This document shows positions 17,243 through 26,285 of a stretch of DNA of 64,000 nt, piece after piece. This DNA is from Inhella crocodyli (GTDB lineage: Bacteria > Pseudomonadota > Gammaproteobacteria > Burkholderiales > Burkholderiaceae_C), in contig NZ_SACM01000004.1 of NCBI RefSeq assembly GCF_004004565.1, positions 248,001-312,000 of the forward strand. The letters run 5' to 3'. Position 1 is the stretch's first letter. Each line of letters opens with the position of its first letter. The notes beneath the pieces were generated by a model. That model ran no database searches, was not told the DNA's origin, and saw nothing but the letters and a program-made list of their open reading frames with translations. The translations under genes and the position numbers were made by a program.

Positions 17243-18789
17243 GGCGCGGGCGGCGCGCGGCGCAGGCGGTGCTTGCCCGCCGCCTTGGCCGCGTACAGGG
17301 CCTCGTCGGCCCGGGCCATCAAGGCCTCGAGGTGCTCGCCGTGCTCGGGGAACAGGGCCAGGCCCACGCTGGCCGAGACCGCCTGATCCGTGCCGGCGTA
17401 GGGCTGGGCCAGCGCGTCGATGAGGCGCTGGCCGGTGCGCTCGGCGTTGGCCGCGTCGGTGCTGCCCAGCAGCACCATGAACTCGTCGCCCCCCAGGCGC
17501 GCGGCCACGTCGGCCTCGCGGCAGGCGGCCTCCAGGCGCGCGGCGGCCTGCTTGAGCACGCTGTCGCCGGCCGCATGGCCGTCGGTGTCGTTCACCGCCT
17601 TGAAGCCGTCCAGGTCGATGGCCAGCAGCGCCAAGGTTTGGTTTTGGCGGCGGGCCAGCGCCAGGCGGTGGCGGGCCAATTCCACGAACAGCATGCGATT
17701 GGCGAGCCCGGTGAGGCTGTCGTGCTGGGCCAGGTACTTCACCTGCTCCATGGCCACTGCCGCGCGCTGCATGGCTTGCGCCACGGCTTCGGCCTCGCGC
17801 AGCTGCACGCGGGGCAGTTGCAAGGGTTCGCCGCGGTGCAAGGCGCGGGCGGCGGCGTTCAGCCCTTGCACCGTGGCCAGCACTCGACGTGCCAAGCGCC
17901 AGGCCACGGTCAGCCCCAGGCCGATGGCCGCCAGGGTGCCCGCGGCCACGGTGGCCGTCATGGCCGTGCGCTGGTCCCGCAACAAGTGTTCGGGAGCGCC
18001 CACGGCCACGCTCCAGCCCCAGCGCTCGGAGCGCGCAACACTGGTGGACACCGGAACGCCCTCACGGGTAAGGATGTGCAGCCGTTCTTCACGCTGCGCC
18101 TTGACGGTGGCCACGAGTTCGGCCACCGCCGGGGTGCCGACGAACCGTGGCGCATCCCGCGAGCGGGCGACGATGACGCCATGGCGGTCGAGCACGGCCA
18201 CCAACCATTCCGCTGGCAACGGTTGGCGCTCGAGCATCTTGTTCAGCGTGTCTGCCGGCAGCCCCATGTTGAGGCTGTAGCGCACTTCGCCATCCACCAC
18301 GACCGGCACGCCCATGGCGGTGGTGGGCTTGCGGGTGACGGGGCCAATGAACAGGTCGGTCAGCACCGGTGTCCGTTGGTGGAACACGTCCATCAATTGT
18401 TCGGGCGTGCCGCCGGTGGGCAGTGCCTGCCCGAATGGCACCAGGGTGTTGACCCTCTGGCGACCTTGCGCATCGGTCAGCACGTAGTTGCGCACGATGC
18501 CGCTGCGCAACGCGCGCGAGGCTTCTTCGTGGAAGGCGCGCAAGTTGCCGGTTTGCAGCGATTGCGAGGTGCTCAGCACCTTCAAGGCGGCTTCAATGCC
18601 CGCCATTTCGCGGTCGAGGTCGGCAACGACCTTGCGCGCCAGCAGTTCAGTGCTGGCCTCCACTTGCTCGCGCTGTTGGAGGTCTTGGCGCACCAGCAGC
18701 ACGGCGCTCAGCGCGGCCAAGGGCCCCACGCATGCCAGCACCAGGATGAACAGGCTGGTTCTCAGCGAGAAACGCTCTTGAATGGCCAC
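17239..18789 (-). CDS. membrane-anchored diguanylate cyclase with periplasmic sensor
   Basis: A 516-residue protein: helix 1 (about 10-30), a periplasmic dCache/CHASE-like sensor (about 35-280), helix 2, a HAMP-like linker and a GGDEF domain (YLAQHDSLTGLANRML, ARLGGDEFMVLL). The GGDEF motif is intact; no EAL domain is present. I chose the GTG at 18789, which has GAGG 8 bases upstream and a matching promoter (18842-18870). The frame could be extended to a TTG at 18969, but this adds a 60-residue non-membrane leader, has no ribosome-binding site and leaves only 17 bases to the divergent gene. The stop overlaps the previous gene by 4 bases, convergently. Confidence 0.88.
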   Translation of the reverse strand: MAIQERFSLRTSLFILVLACVGPLAALSAVLLVRQDLQQREQVEASTELLARKVVADLDREMAGIEAALKVLSTSQSLQTGNLRAFHEEASRALRSGIVRNYVLTDAQGRQRVNTLVPFGQALPTGGTPEQLMDVFHQRTPVLTDLFIGPVTRKPTTAMGVPVVVDGEVRYSLNMGLPADTLNKMLERQPLPAEWLVAVLDRHGVIVARSRDAPRFVGTPAVAELVATVKAQREERLHILTREGVPVSTSVARSERWGWSVAVGAPEHLLRDQRTAMTATVAAGTLAAIGLGLTVAWRLARRVLATVQGLNAAARALHRGEPLQLPRVQLREAEAVAQAMQRAAVAMEQVKYLAQHDSLTGLANRMLFVELARHRLALARRQNQTLALLAIDLDGFKAVNDTDGHAAGDSVLKQAAARLEAACREADVAARLGGDEFMVLLGSTDAANAERTGQRLIDALAQPYAGTDQAVSASVGLALFPEHGEHLEALMARADEALYAAKAAGKHRLRRAPPAP

Positions 18790-18841
18790 GCGCGGTGCCT
18801 CGTCCTTCCCTGGAACCTTGTCGATGGGCGTCTTGCCAGCG

Positions 18842-18870
18842 AGGATAGTCAGCCCCGGCGTGGCCGGCAA
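18842..18870 (-). promoter_or_regulatory. sigma-70-type promoter of the diguanylate cyclase gene
   Basis: On the minus strand TTGCCG (18870-18865) is separated by exactly 17 bases from TATCCT (18847-18842). Transcription would start near 18835, giving a 45-base leader before the GTG at 18789. This supports that start over the distal TTG. Confidence 0.6.
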
Positions 18871-18986
18871 GCCGTCGGATGAGGGGCCCGGTGGCACCTG
18901 CCAGGCTGCAGACTGTCGTCCGCCGCTGGCCGCAGTGACCAGTCCTGGCGAGAGTGCGCGTCTTTTCAACTTGAGATGGAGTCGAC

Positions 18987-20909
18987 ATGCGAACGAACCT
19001 GACGTGGCGGGCGGTGGCCCTGTCCTGTGCCGTGGCGATGGGGAGCTTCGGCGCGCCTGCGCTGCTGCAGGCTCAGACCCCGACCGCCAAAGCCGCGCCG
19101 GCCAAGGCCGCCAAGCGCTACACGATCGAGCAGTTCATGGCCACGACGCGCATTGGCGGCGCCTCGTTCAACGCCGACGAGAGTCGCGTGCTCTTCCACA
19201 GCGACGTCAGCGGCATCTTCAACCTGTACAGCGTGCCTGTGGGAGGCGGCACCCCGGTGGCGCTGACCCACAGCAAGACCGACAGCCACTACGCGGTGAG
19301 CTACTTTCCCAAGGACGACCGCGTGCTCTACACGCGCGACCAAGGTGGCAACGAACTGAACCACCTGTACGTGCGCGAGTTGGATGGCAGCGAGAAGGAC
19401 CTGACACCGGGCGACAAGCTCAAAGCCGACTTCGAGGGTTGGACGGTCGACGGCACAGGCTTCTACGTCAGCACCAACGAGCGCGACCCACGCTTCTTCG
19501 ACCTGTACCGCTATGACGCCAAGTCTTACGTGCGGACGCTGGTCTTCAAGAACGATCAGGGCTTTGGCTTGGGCGCCATCAGCCGCGACGGCCGCTACAT
19601 CGCGCTGTCCAAGGCCAACACGCAGGCCGACAACGACACCTACCTGCACGACACGCAAACCGGCCAAACGAAGCACATCAGCCAGCACCAAGGCGTGGCC
19701 AGCATCACCCCCAGCGACTTCACGCCCGATGGCCAGCGCCTGCTGCTGTTGAGCAACGAGGGCAGCGAGTTCACCCGCGTGGTGGCGCACGACATCGCCA
19801 CCGGCCAAAAGCAGGACGTTGAGAAAGCCGACTGGGACGTGATGTACAGCATGTACTCGCACGACGGCCGCATCCGCGTCACGGGCATCAACGCCGACGC
19901 GAGCACCACGCTGCGGCTGGAGAAGGACGGCAAGCCCATGGCCCTGCCCAAGCTGCCGGGTGGCGAGGTGCGCAACGTGCGCGTGGCCAACAGCGGCGGC
20001 AAGATGGCTTTCTACTTGAACGGCGACCGCTCGCCCAGCAACCTGTACGTGCTGGACTTCAAAACCGGCAAGACCACGCAATTGACGCAGTCGCTGTCCA
20101 AAGACATCGATCCCAAGGACCTGGTCGACTCGAAGGTGGTGCGCTTCAAGAGCTTCGACGGCATGGTCATCCCCAGCGTGTACTGGGAGCCCAAAGGCGC
20201 CAGCCCGAACGCCAAGGTACCGGCGGTTCTGCTGGTGCACGGCGGCCCCGGCGGGCAAACCACGCGCAACTACAACGCGCTGGCCCAGTACCTGGCCAAC
20301 CACGGTTACGCGGTTTTGGGCATCAACAACCGCGGCAGCTCGGGCTACGGCAAGACCTTCTTCACCGCCGACGACGGCAAGCACGGCCGCGAGCCGCTGT
20401 GGGACTGCATCGAGGCGAAGACCTACCTCGCCAGCACCGGTGTCATCGACCCCGAGCGCATCGGCATCATGGGCGGCAGCTACGGCGGCTACATGACGCT
20501 GGCGGCCATGGCCTTCCGTCCCGAGGCCTTCAAGGTGGGCGTGAACATCTTTGGCGTGAGCAACTGGCTGCGCACGCTGGAGAGCATCCCGCCGTACTGG
20601 GAGAGCTTCCGCCTGGCCCTGTACCAAGAGGTGGGCGACCCGGTGAAGGACAAGGACTTCCTCATCGCCACCAGCCCGCTGTTCCACGCCAAAGAGATCC
20701 GCAAGCCGCTGCTGGTCATTCAGGGCGCCAACGACCCTCGCGTGATCAAGCCCGAGAGCGACGACATCGTGGCCGCCGTGAAGAAAAACGGCGTGCCCGT
20801 GGAGTACCTTGTGTTTGACGACGAAGGGCACGGCTTCAGCAAAAAGGCCAACCAGGCCAAGGCGAACGCGGCCATCAAAGACTTCTTGGACAAGCACCTC
20901 AAGCCCTGA
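18987..20909 (+). CDS. secreted S9-family oligopeptidase (acylaminoacyl-peptidase-like)
   Basis: A 640-residue peptidase with a signal peptide (cleavage near LLQAQT), a seven-bladed-propeller-like N-terminal half built from WD40/PD40-type repeats, and an alpha/beta hydrolase domain with Ser498 in MGGSYGGYM, Asp583 in GANDPRV and His615 in DDEGHGF. The start has a purine-rich GAGATGGAG upstream. It is separated from the diguanylate cyclase by a divergent region. Codon use here is slightly less extreme than in neighbours. It probably trims oligopeptides in the periplasm. Together with the S9 gene ending at 13205 it gives the cell two secreted S9 peptidases within 8 kb. Confidence 0.9.
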   Translation: MRTNLTWRAVALSCAVAMGSFGAPALLQAQTPTAKAAPAKAAKRYTIEQFMATTRIGGASFNADESRVLFHSDVSGIFNLYSVPVGGGTPVALTHSKTDSHYAVSYFPKDDRVLYTRDQGGNELNHLYVRELDGSEKDLTPGDKLKADFEGWTVDGTGFYVSTNERDPRFFDLYRYDAKSYVRTLVFKNDQGFGLGAISRDGRYIALSKANTQADNDTYLHDTQTGQTKHISQHQGVASITPSDFTPDGQRLLLLSNEGSEFTRVVAHDIATGQKQDVEKADWDVMYSMYSHDGRIRVTGINADASTTLRLEKDGKPMALPKLPGGEVRNVRVANSGGKMAFYLNGDRSPSNLYVLDFKTGKTTQLTQSLSKDIDPKDLVDSKVVRFKSFDGMVIPSVYWEPKGASPNAKVPAVLLVHGGPGGQTTRNYNALAQYLANHGYAVLGINNRGSSGYGKTFFTADDGKHGREPLWDCIEAKTYLASTGVIDPERIGIMGGSYGGYMTLAAMAFRPEAFKVGVNIFGVSNWLRTLESIPPYWESFRLALYQEVGDPVKDKDFLIATSPLFHAKEIRKPLLVIQGANDPRVIKPESDDIVAAVKKNGVPVEYLVFDDEGHGFSKKANQAKANAAIKDFLDKHLKP

Positions 20910-22341
20910 CGGCCCGCCGCCCGGCCGCCAACACCGGGTCCCGCCCCGCCGCCCAGTCGGCGGCGGTGGCGGCCACCGGCACGTCGGGTCGCAGTCCCGC
21001 GTCAGGCGTGCCCTCGGGGGCGAAGGTGCCGATGAGCGGCAGGTCGACCTCGATGCCGCTGCCCGGCAGGCGCAGGAAGAAGAAGGCCCCGCCGTTGATA
21101 CCGCGCTGGTTGCCGCCGGTGGGGCTGCCCACCAGCGTGCCCAGGCGGTGGCGTTGCACCAGCTGCACGAAGCGGAAGGTGGCCGAGTGGTTGCTGCCGT
21201 CCACGAGCACGGCCACGCGCCCGCGAAAGCGCGGGCCGGCCGGCGCGATGCGGTCGATGGGCTGGTCGCGAAAGTGGAACCAGCCCGGGCTGTGCGGCTG
21301 GATGCGGTCGCCCCAGTCGCGGAAGCCGTCGTCCCAGGTGTCGAGGTGCGGGTTCAGCTCGGCCGGCACTTGGCGGTAGCGCACGCGGCGCTGCGTAAGC
21401 CCGGCGTCCAGGGGCGCGTCGATGAGCCGCGCCAGCAGCGCATCGCCGCAGTCCAGCCCGCCTTCGTTGCCGCGCAGGTCGATCACCAGGCCGCGCACCC
21501 GCTCGGCCTGCAGGCGTTCGAAGCAACGGCCCAGGTAGGCCTGCCAGTCCCAGCGCGTGCGGTACATGGCCCAGCCGGGCATGCGCAGCACGGCACAGCC
21601 GTCGTCGTGCAAGGTCAGGGGCCAGGGCGGGGTGGCGTCGCTCGGCTCGGTCTCGGGCTCGGGCCGCATGGCCCGTCGCTCGGCGTGGGACAGCCCGCGC
21701 AGGGCCACGCGCCGCGGCTGCCCGGCCGGGGTGAGGAGGTCGACGGCGAAGGCCTCGCGCGCGCCGAAAACCAAGGGGTGCAGCACGTCGAAGGTTTCCA
21801 GCTCGTCGGCCCCCGTGGGCGCGAGCAAGGCGTCTTGCGCCGCGAGGTTGTGCCCGTCGGCCCGCACCAAGGGGCGCAGGGCCTCGCGCAACGCGGCCAT
21901 GGAGCGGCCGTCGATGGCCTGCAGGCGGCTGCCCACGGGCACTTGGGCGGCCGCGCTGGCGTGCACGCGGGTCACCACCGCCGCGTCGCCGGCCCACACG
22001 AAGTGCAGGGGCAGGCGGGGCGCGCCCAGCACCAAGGACTGCTTCACGTCCCCGCGCTGGTTGTAGAAGTTGGTGTACGTGTGCCCACAGCGCAGGGTGC
22101 CGAGAAAGGCGTTGAGGGCCAAGAAGCGGTCCCGGGGGCCGTCCGCCGCGTCCCAGGCGCGGCGCAGTCGGTGGAAACCGGTGGCCAAGGCCGCCTCGCT
22201 TTGGTACCGGTGCAGGCCCGGGTGCAGGGCGCGCAGGGCCTGTTCCAGCAAGTCCAGGTCGGACGCAGGCGCCTGGGCCACGGCCCAGCAGGGGAGGGCG
22301 CTGGGCAGAATCCCGGCGGCGAGGGCGGTTCGGCGTTGCAT
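20899..22341 (-). CDS. secreted S41-family peptidase
   Basis: A 480-residue protein with a signal peptide (cleavage near WAVAQA) and an S41 (C-terminal-processing/tricorn-core-like) peptidase domain in the C-terminal half. The domain shows GLVIDLRGNEGG, VAVLVDGSNHSATFRF with the likely nucleophilic serine, and GTLVGSPTGGNQRG. A PDZ-like region lies near residues 115-170 (RLQAIDGRSMAAL). AAGGAG 8 bases upstream supports the ATG at 22341; longer in-frame starts exist but lack the signal peptide at the N-terminus. It overlaps the convergent S9 gene by 11 bases. Substrate unknown. Confidence 0.85.
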   Translation of the reverse strand: MQRRTALAAGILPSALPCWAVAQAPASDLDLLEQALRALHPGLHRYQSEAALATGFHRLRRAWDAADGPRDRFLALNAFLGTLRCGHTYTNFYNQRGDVKQSLVLGAPRLPLHFVWAGDAAVVTRVHASAAAQVPVGSRLQAIDGRSMAALREALRPLVRADGHNLAAQDALLAPTGADELETFDVLHPLVFGAREAFAVDLLTPAGQPRRVALRGLSHAERRAMRPEPETEPSDATPPWPLTLHDDGCAVLRMPGWAMYRTRWDWQAYLGRCFERLQAERVRGLVIDLRGNEGGLDCGDALLARLIDAPLDAGLTQRRVRYRQVPAELNPHLDTWDDGFRDWGDRIQPHSPGWFHFRDQPIDRIAPAGPRFRGRVAVLVDGSNHSATFRFVQLVQRHRLGTLVGSPTGGNQRGINGGAFFFLRLPGSGIEVDLPLIGTFAPEGTPDAGLRPDVPVAATAADWAAGRDPVLAAGRRAVRA

Positions 22342-22749
22342 GGCGAAGCTCCTTGGAAGCCGCCATTGCACGTCACCCCGGGGCCGCGCACCGGCCGGTG
22401 GCGACGGATTGAGGAATGGGGGGCGCGGATTGAGGACGCGAGGCGACCGCGAGCCGTCATCGCTAAGTGCTTGTCGCATTTGGTGTTTTTCAATGCATGC
22501 GCTACCATGCGCGCCTTGCGCCGGGGGCGTGTCGGTGTGACACCCCAGTTCGTTCCCCCGGTTCGCGAGAGCGTTCGAAGCCTGCCTGCCAGGCCGAACG
22601 CGCGGGAACAGGGCCCACGGCCCCTTGCCCGCACCCCGTGGCTGGACCGGTCCCACCGGTCGCCCTTCACCCTCCGTCGCCCCCGGGCCCCGCGCCCACC
22701 GCGACTCCGGTGCCGCCCCCGCCCTGTGTCAGGCGGACCGGCCGGTGCC
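22342..22749. other. 408-base region without a confident gene
   Basis: A base-composition break is visible at about 22455-22510, which is AT-richer than its surroundings (CTTGTCGCATTTGGTG, then a T run) and could hold a promoter facing right. From there about 240 bases lead to the small gene at 22750. This could be a long 5' leader. One plus-strand frame stays open through it but reads as a basic, low-complexity sequence, so I do not call it. Confidence 0.5.
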
Positions 22750-22984
22750 TTGAAAGTCTTCCATTTCCAGTTCGTTCCACCTGGGCAAGTACCGCATCTC
22801 GCCCTTCGTTCGCCCGGCCCACGACGGCCGCTTCATCGGTGCCGTGTCCATCCAAAGTGGGCGGGGCCAGGCCTCGCACGATCGCGTGATGCGCTTCGCG
22901 CCGACCTTCGACACCGCGCAGCAGGCGCTGCGCTTTGCCACCCAGCAAGGGCAATTGCAGGCCCAGCACTGGCTGGCCGCCTGA
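22750..22984 (+). pseudogene. small conserved-looking protein gene split by a 4-base duplication
   Basis: A convincing protein frame ends at 22984: HLGKYRISPFVRPAHDGR, FIGAVSIQSGRG, HDRVMRFAPTFDTAQQAL and so on. It has no ATG, GTG or TTG at its beginning and is preceded in frame by TGA at 22751. The neighbouring frame supplies TTG AAA GTC TTC CAT TTC CAG TTC (LKVFHFQF) starting at 22750. The two are joined by GTTCGTTC (22770-22777); removing one GTTC gives a continuous QFHLGKYRISP. So a tandem duplication of four bases seems to have caused a frameshift in a ~75-residue protein. I remember similar small proteins from Comamonadaceae but know no function. Alternatives are initiation at ATT (22763) or a sequencing error. 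Confidence 0.55.
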
Positions 22985-23051
22985 GCGCCGGCCGCGCGCG
23001 ACTTTGACCTCGCGCAGGGCGAGGCAGCGCGGCAGGGTCTAGTCTGGGCCC

Positions 23052-24824
23052 ATGCCCACCGACCTGCCGTCCTCGCTTCGCCCGCTGTTGCCCCACCCAC
23101 TGCCGCGCTTCTTGTTCTTCACGGGCAAGGGCGGCGTGGGCAAAACCTCCGTCGCCTGCGCCACGGCCCTGGCCCTGGCCGACGCGGGGCGCCGGGTGCT
23201 GCTCGTGAGCACCGACCCCGCGTCCAACCTCGACGAAATGCTCGGCCTGCGCCTGGGCGCTCGCGCCGTGGCCGTGGCGGGCGCGCCGGGTTTGCAGGCG
23301 ATGAACATCGACCCCGACGCTTCGGCCGAGGCCTACCGGCACCGCGTCGTGGCCCAACTGCCTGCCGACGACCTGGCGCAGCAAGCCCAGGTGCGCGAGC
23401 AGCTGTCGGGCGCGTGCACGACAGAGATCGCGGCCTTCGACGACTTCGTCGGTCTGCTGGCGGGCGATGCCGAGGGCTTCGACCACGTGGTGTTCGACAC
23501 CGCCCCGACCGGCCACACCCTGCGCCTGCTGAGCCTGCCCAAGGCCTGGGCCGGCTTCTTGTCGGGCAACGACCGGGGGGCGTCGTGCCTGGGGCCTCAC
23601 TCGGGGCTGAAGATGCAGGAGTCGCGCTTTCGCCAGGGCCTGCAAGCCTTGGCCGACCCGGCGCAAACCTTGATCGTGCTCGTCACCCGGCCCGACGCCG
23701 CCGCGCTGCGCGAGGCTGCGCGCACGCACGACGAGCTGCTGCAACTGGGCCTGACGCGCCAGCACCTGGTGGTGAACGCGGTGTTCCGCGCCACGGTGGC
23801 CGACGACCCGGTGGCCCAGGCCTGGCAGGCCTTGGGCGAGCGCGCCCTGGCGCAACTGCCCGAGGGCCTGCGGGGCTTGAGCCAAGCGCAGCTGCCGCTG
23901 CGCGCCTTTGACATGGTGGGCCTGCCCGCGCTGCGCGCCCTGCTGCAGCCGCCCGACGACGCGCCGCTGCTGGGCGAGCCGCCGCCCCTGCCGCCCGAGG
24001 TGCAGAACCTCGCGGCCCTGGCCGACGCTTTGGCCGAACAAGACCACGGCCTGGTGATGGTGATGGGCAAGGGCGGCGTGGGCAAGACCACCGTGGCCGC
24101 CGCGTTGGCCCTGGCCCTGGTGGCGCGGGGCAAGACGGTGCACCTGTCGACCACCGACCCGGCCGCGCACCTGACGGCCACCCTGGCCGGCGACGCGCCC
24201 GAGGGCTTGACCGTGAGCCGCATCGACCCCGCGGCCGAGACCGAGCGCTACATCGCCCGGGCGATGGCCGCGCGCGGGGCCGAGCTGGACGAGGCCGGCC
24301 GCGCCTTGCTGCTGGAGGACCTGCGCTCGCCCTGCACCGAGGAGGTGGCCGTGTTCCACGCCTTCTCGCGCACAGTGAACAGCGCCCGGCGCGGCTTCGT
24401 GGTGCTGGACACCGCCCCCACCGGCCACACCCTGCTGCTGATGGACGCCACGGGGGCGTACCACCGGCAGATGGCGCAGTCCCTGGCCGGCGCGGGCACG
24501 CACTTCGTGACGCCCCTGATGCACCTGCAAGACCCGGCCTACACGCGCATCCTGCTGGTCACCCTGCCCGAAACGACGCCGGTGAGCGAGGCCGCGGCCC
24601 TGCAAGACGACCTGCGCCGCGCACGCATCGAGCCCTTTGCCTGGGTGGTGAACCGCAGCCTGGCGGCCGCCGGCCCGCGCGATCCGCTGCTGCGCGCCCG
24701 CGTGCGCGGCGAGCAGGCGCAGTTCGCGCGCGTGCTGGGCGGGCTGGCCCAACGCTGCCACGTGCTGCCTTGGCAGGCCGAGCCGCCCGTGGGCGTGGCG
24801 GCGCTTCAGGCGCTGACCGCGTGA
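23052..24824 (+). CDS. arsA: ArsA-type ATPase, two-domain
   Basis: A 590-residue duplicated ATPase. Both halves have a deviant P-loop GKGGVGKTS/T, switch I STDPAS / STTDPAA and the DTAPTGHTLRLL / DTAPTGHTLLLM motif. The three cysteines that bind arsenite/antimonite in E. coli ArsA are matched by Cys122 (SGACTTE), Cys179 (GASCLGPH) and Cys428 (SPCTEEV). By family it is the soluble motor that energises arsenite efflux through ArsB. No arsB, acr3, arsR, arsC or arsD is present within the window, so its membrane partner must be elsewhere, or it serves another role such as tail-anchored protein insertion (Get3 kinship). It directly precedes modB. Confidence 0.92.
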   Translation: MPTDLPSSLRPLLPHPLPRFLFFTGKGGVGKTSVACATALALADAGRRVLLVSTDPASNLDEMLGLRLGARAVAVAGAPGLQAMNIDPDASAEAYRHRVVAQLPADDLAQQAQVREQLSGACTTEIAAFDDFVGLLAGDAEGFDHVVFDTAPTGHTLRLLSLPKAWAGFLSGNDRGASCLGPHSGLKMQESRFRQGLQALADPAQTLIVLVTRPDAAALREAARTHDELLQLGLTRQHLVVNAVFRATVADDPVAQAWQALGERALAQLPEGLRGLSQAQLPLRAFDMVGLPALRALLQPPDDAPLLGEPPPLPPEVQNLAALADALAEQDHGLVMVMGKGGVGKTTVAAALALALVARGKTVHLSTTDPAAHLTATLAGDAPEGLTVSRIDPAAETERYIARAMAARGAELDEAGRALLLEDLRSPCTEEVAVFHAFSRTVNSARRGFVVLDTAPTGHTLLLMDATGAYHRQMAQSLAGAGTHFVTPLMHLQDPAYTRILLVTLPETTPVSEAAALQDDLRRARIEPFAWVVNRSLAAAGPRDPLLRARVRGEQAQFARVLGGLAQRCHVLPWQAEPPVGVAALQALTA

Positions 24825-24839
24825 TGTAGTTCGCTACAT
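24824..24839. promoter_or_regulatory. palindrome in front of the mod operon, possible ModE operator
   Basis: ATGTAG-TTCG-CTACAT is a perfect inverted repeat overlapping the last base of the arsA stop codon and lying 7 bases ahead of the modB GTG. Its position suggests an operator or a hairpin that separates arsA from modB. It is not the E. coli ModE consensus, so the link to ModE is an inference from the position and the modE gene in the operon. Confidence 0.45.
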
Positions 24840-24846
24840 TGCGGGG

Positions 24847-25533
24847 GTGACCGAGCTGCTCACGGCCGCCGCCGCCGACCCCCTGCTGCTGACCCTGCGC
24901 GTGGCCGCGCTGGCCACGGCCTTTGCCTTGCTGCTGGGCGTGGGCTTGGGCTGGGTGGTGGCGCGCACGACCCTGCCGGGGCGCACGGTGCTGGAGGCCC
25001 TGTGCATGCTGCCCCTGGTGCTGCCGCCCACGGTGCTGGGCTACGGCCTCTTGCTGCTGATGGGACGCCAAGGCCCGGTGGGCGCGTGGTTGCGCGAGCA
25101 CTTCGACTACTCGTTGATCTTCCACTGGCACGGCGCGGTGCTGGCCTCCACCCTGGTGGCGCTGCCCCTGGTGCTGAAGGCCGCCAGCACGGCGCTGGCG
25201 CAGGTGGATCCCGAGCTGGAAGCCGCGGCGCGCACCTTGCGGCAGTCGCGCTGGGGCGTGTTCCTGCGGGTGACGCTGCCCCTGGCCTGGCCCGGCATCC
25301 TGGCCGGCACGCTGCTGGCGTTCGCGCGGGCGATGGGCGAGTTCGGCGCTTCGCTGATGGTGGCCGGCTCCATCCCAGGCCAAACGCAAACCGCGGCCAT
25401 GGCGATCTACGACGCCGTGCAGGCCGGGCGCGACGAGCTGGCCTTGGCCTTGTCGCTGGCGGTGTCGGCGCTGTCGGTGGCGGTGCTGCTGCTGTCCAAC
25501 CGCCTGTTGAACAACCACCCCGTGAGGCAATGA
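24847..25533 (+). CDS. modB: molybdate ABC transporter permease
   Basis: A 228-residue permease with about five membrane helices. The conserved coupling motif is EAARTLRQSRWGVFLRVTLP, followed by FARAMGEFGASLMVAG, the hallmark of ModB. A GTG start (MTELLTAAA) follows a GGGGG run. It is the first gene of a tight operon, with an ATGA overlap to modA. Usually modA precedes modB; here the order is B-A-C-E. Confidence 0.93.
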   Translation: MTELLTAAAADPLLLTLRVAALATAFALLLGVGLGWVVARTTLPGRTVLEALCMLPLVLPPTVLGYGLLLLMGRQGPVGAWLREHFDYSLIFHWHGAVLASTLVALPLVLKAASTALAQVDPELEAAARTLRQSRWGVFLRVTLPLAWPGILAGTLLAFARAMGEFGASLMVAGSIPGQTQTAAMAIYDAVQAGRDELALALSLAVSALSVAVLLLSNRLLNNHPVRQ

Positions 25534-26285
25534 GCATGGGCTTGCGAAGCCGTCGATGGGCGCTGTCGGCGCTGCTGCTGGGCGCCAGTGCCTGGGCGCA
25601 GGCGCAAACGCTGACCGTCTCGGCCGCCGCCAGCCTGGGCGATGCGATGAAGGCCTTGGTCCCGCGCTTCGAAGCGCAGCACCCGGGCGTGAGCGTGCGG
25701 CTCAACCTCGCGGCCTCGGGCGTGCTGCTGCAGCAGCTGGCCGCTGGCGCGCCGGTGGACGTGCTGGCGACGGCCGACGAAGAGACCCTGGACCGCGCCA
25801 CCGCGCAACGCTTGATCGACCCCGCCACGCGCCGCGTGCTGGCCACGAACACGCTGGTGCTGGTGGCCCCGGCGGGGAGCCACCTGACGGGCCTGGACGC
25901 CTTGACGGGGCCGGGCGTGAAGCGCATTGCGCTGGGCAAGCCGGGCTCGGTGCCCGCCGGCCGCTACGCGCAACAAGCCCTGGAAGCGCGCGGGCAGTGG
26001 GCGGCCTTGCAGCCCAAGCTCGTGCCCGCCGACCACGTGCGCCAGGTCTTGGACTACGTGGCGCGCGGCGAGGTGGAGGCCGGCTTCGTGTACGCCACCG
26101 ACGCCGCCAGCACCGCGGGCAAGGTGCGCGTGGTCGCCACGGTGGGCGGGCACGCGCCCATTCGCCATCCGGTGGCCGTGGCAAGCGCCACGGGCCAGCA
26201 CGCGCTGGCCCGCGCCTTCGTGCAGTTCTTGGCCAGCCCAGCGGCGCAGGCGCTGCTGCGGCAGCAAGGCTTCGGCGCGCCATGA
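25530..26285 (+). CDS. modA: molybdate-binding periplasmic protein
   Basis: A 251-residue substrate-binding protein with a signal peptide (MSMGLRSRRWALSALL, cleavage near AWAQAQT). The mature protein begins LTVSAAASLGDAM, the ModA signature with oxyanion-binding serines, and has SGVLLQQLAAGAPVDVLATA and the later FVYATDAA. It overlaps modB and modC by 4 bases each. It captures molybdate (or tungstate) in the periplasm for ModBC. Confidence 0.93.
   Translation: MSMGLRSRRWALSALLLGASAWAQAQTLTVSAAASLGDAMKALVPRFEAQHPGVSVRLNLAASGVLLQQLAAGAPVDVLATADEETLDRATAQRLIDPATRRVLATNTLVLVAPAGSHLTGLDALTGPGVKRIALGKPGSVPAGRYAQQALEARGQWAALQPKLVPADHVRQVLDYVARGEVEAGFVYATDAASTAGKVRVVATVGGHAPIRHPVAVASATGQHALARAFVQFLASPAAQALLRQQGFGAP

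Noticed and set aside
18789-18969. TTG start of the diguanylate cyclase at 18969
   Set aside because: No ribosome-binding site, a long non-family leader, and only 17 bases to the divergent gene; the promoter at 18842-18870 supports the GTG at 18789.
22467-22889. Protein-coding gene in the leader before 22750
   Set aside because: The open frames there are basic, low-complexity sequences with no start signal; the region is better seen as leader or spacer.
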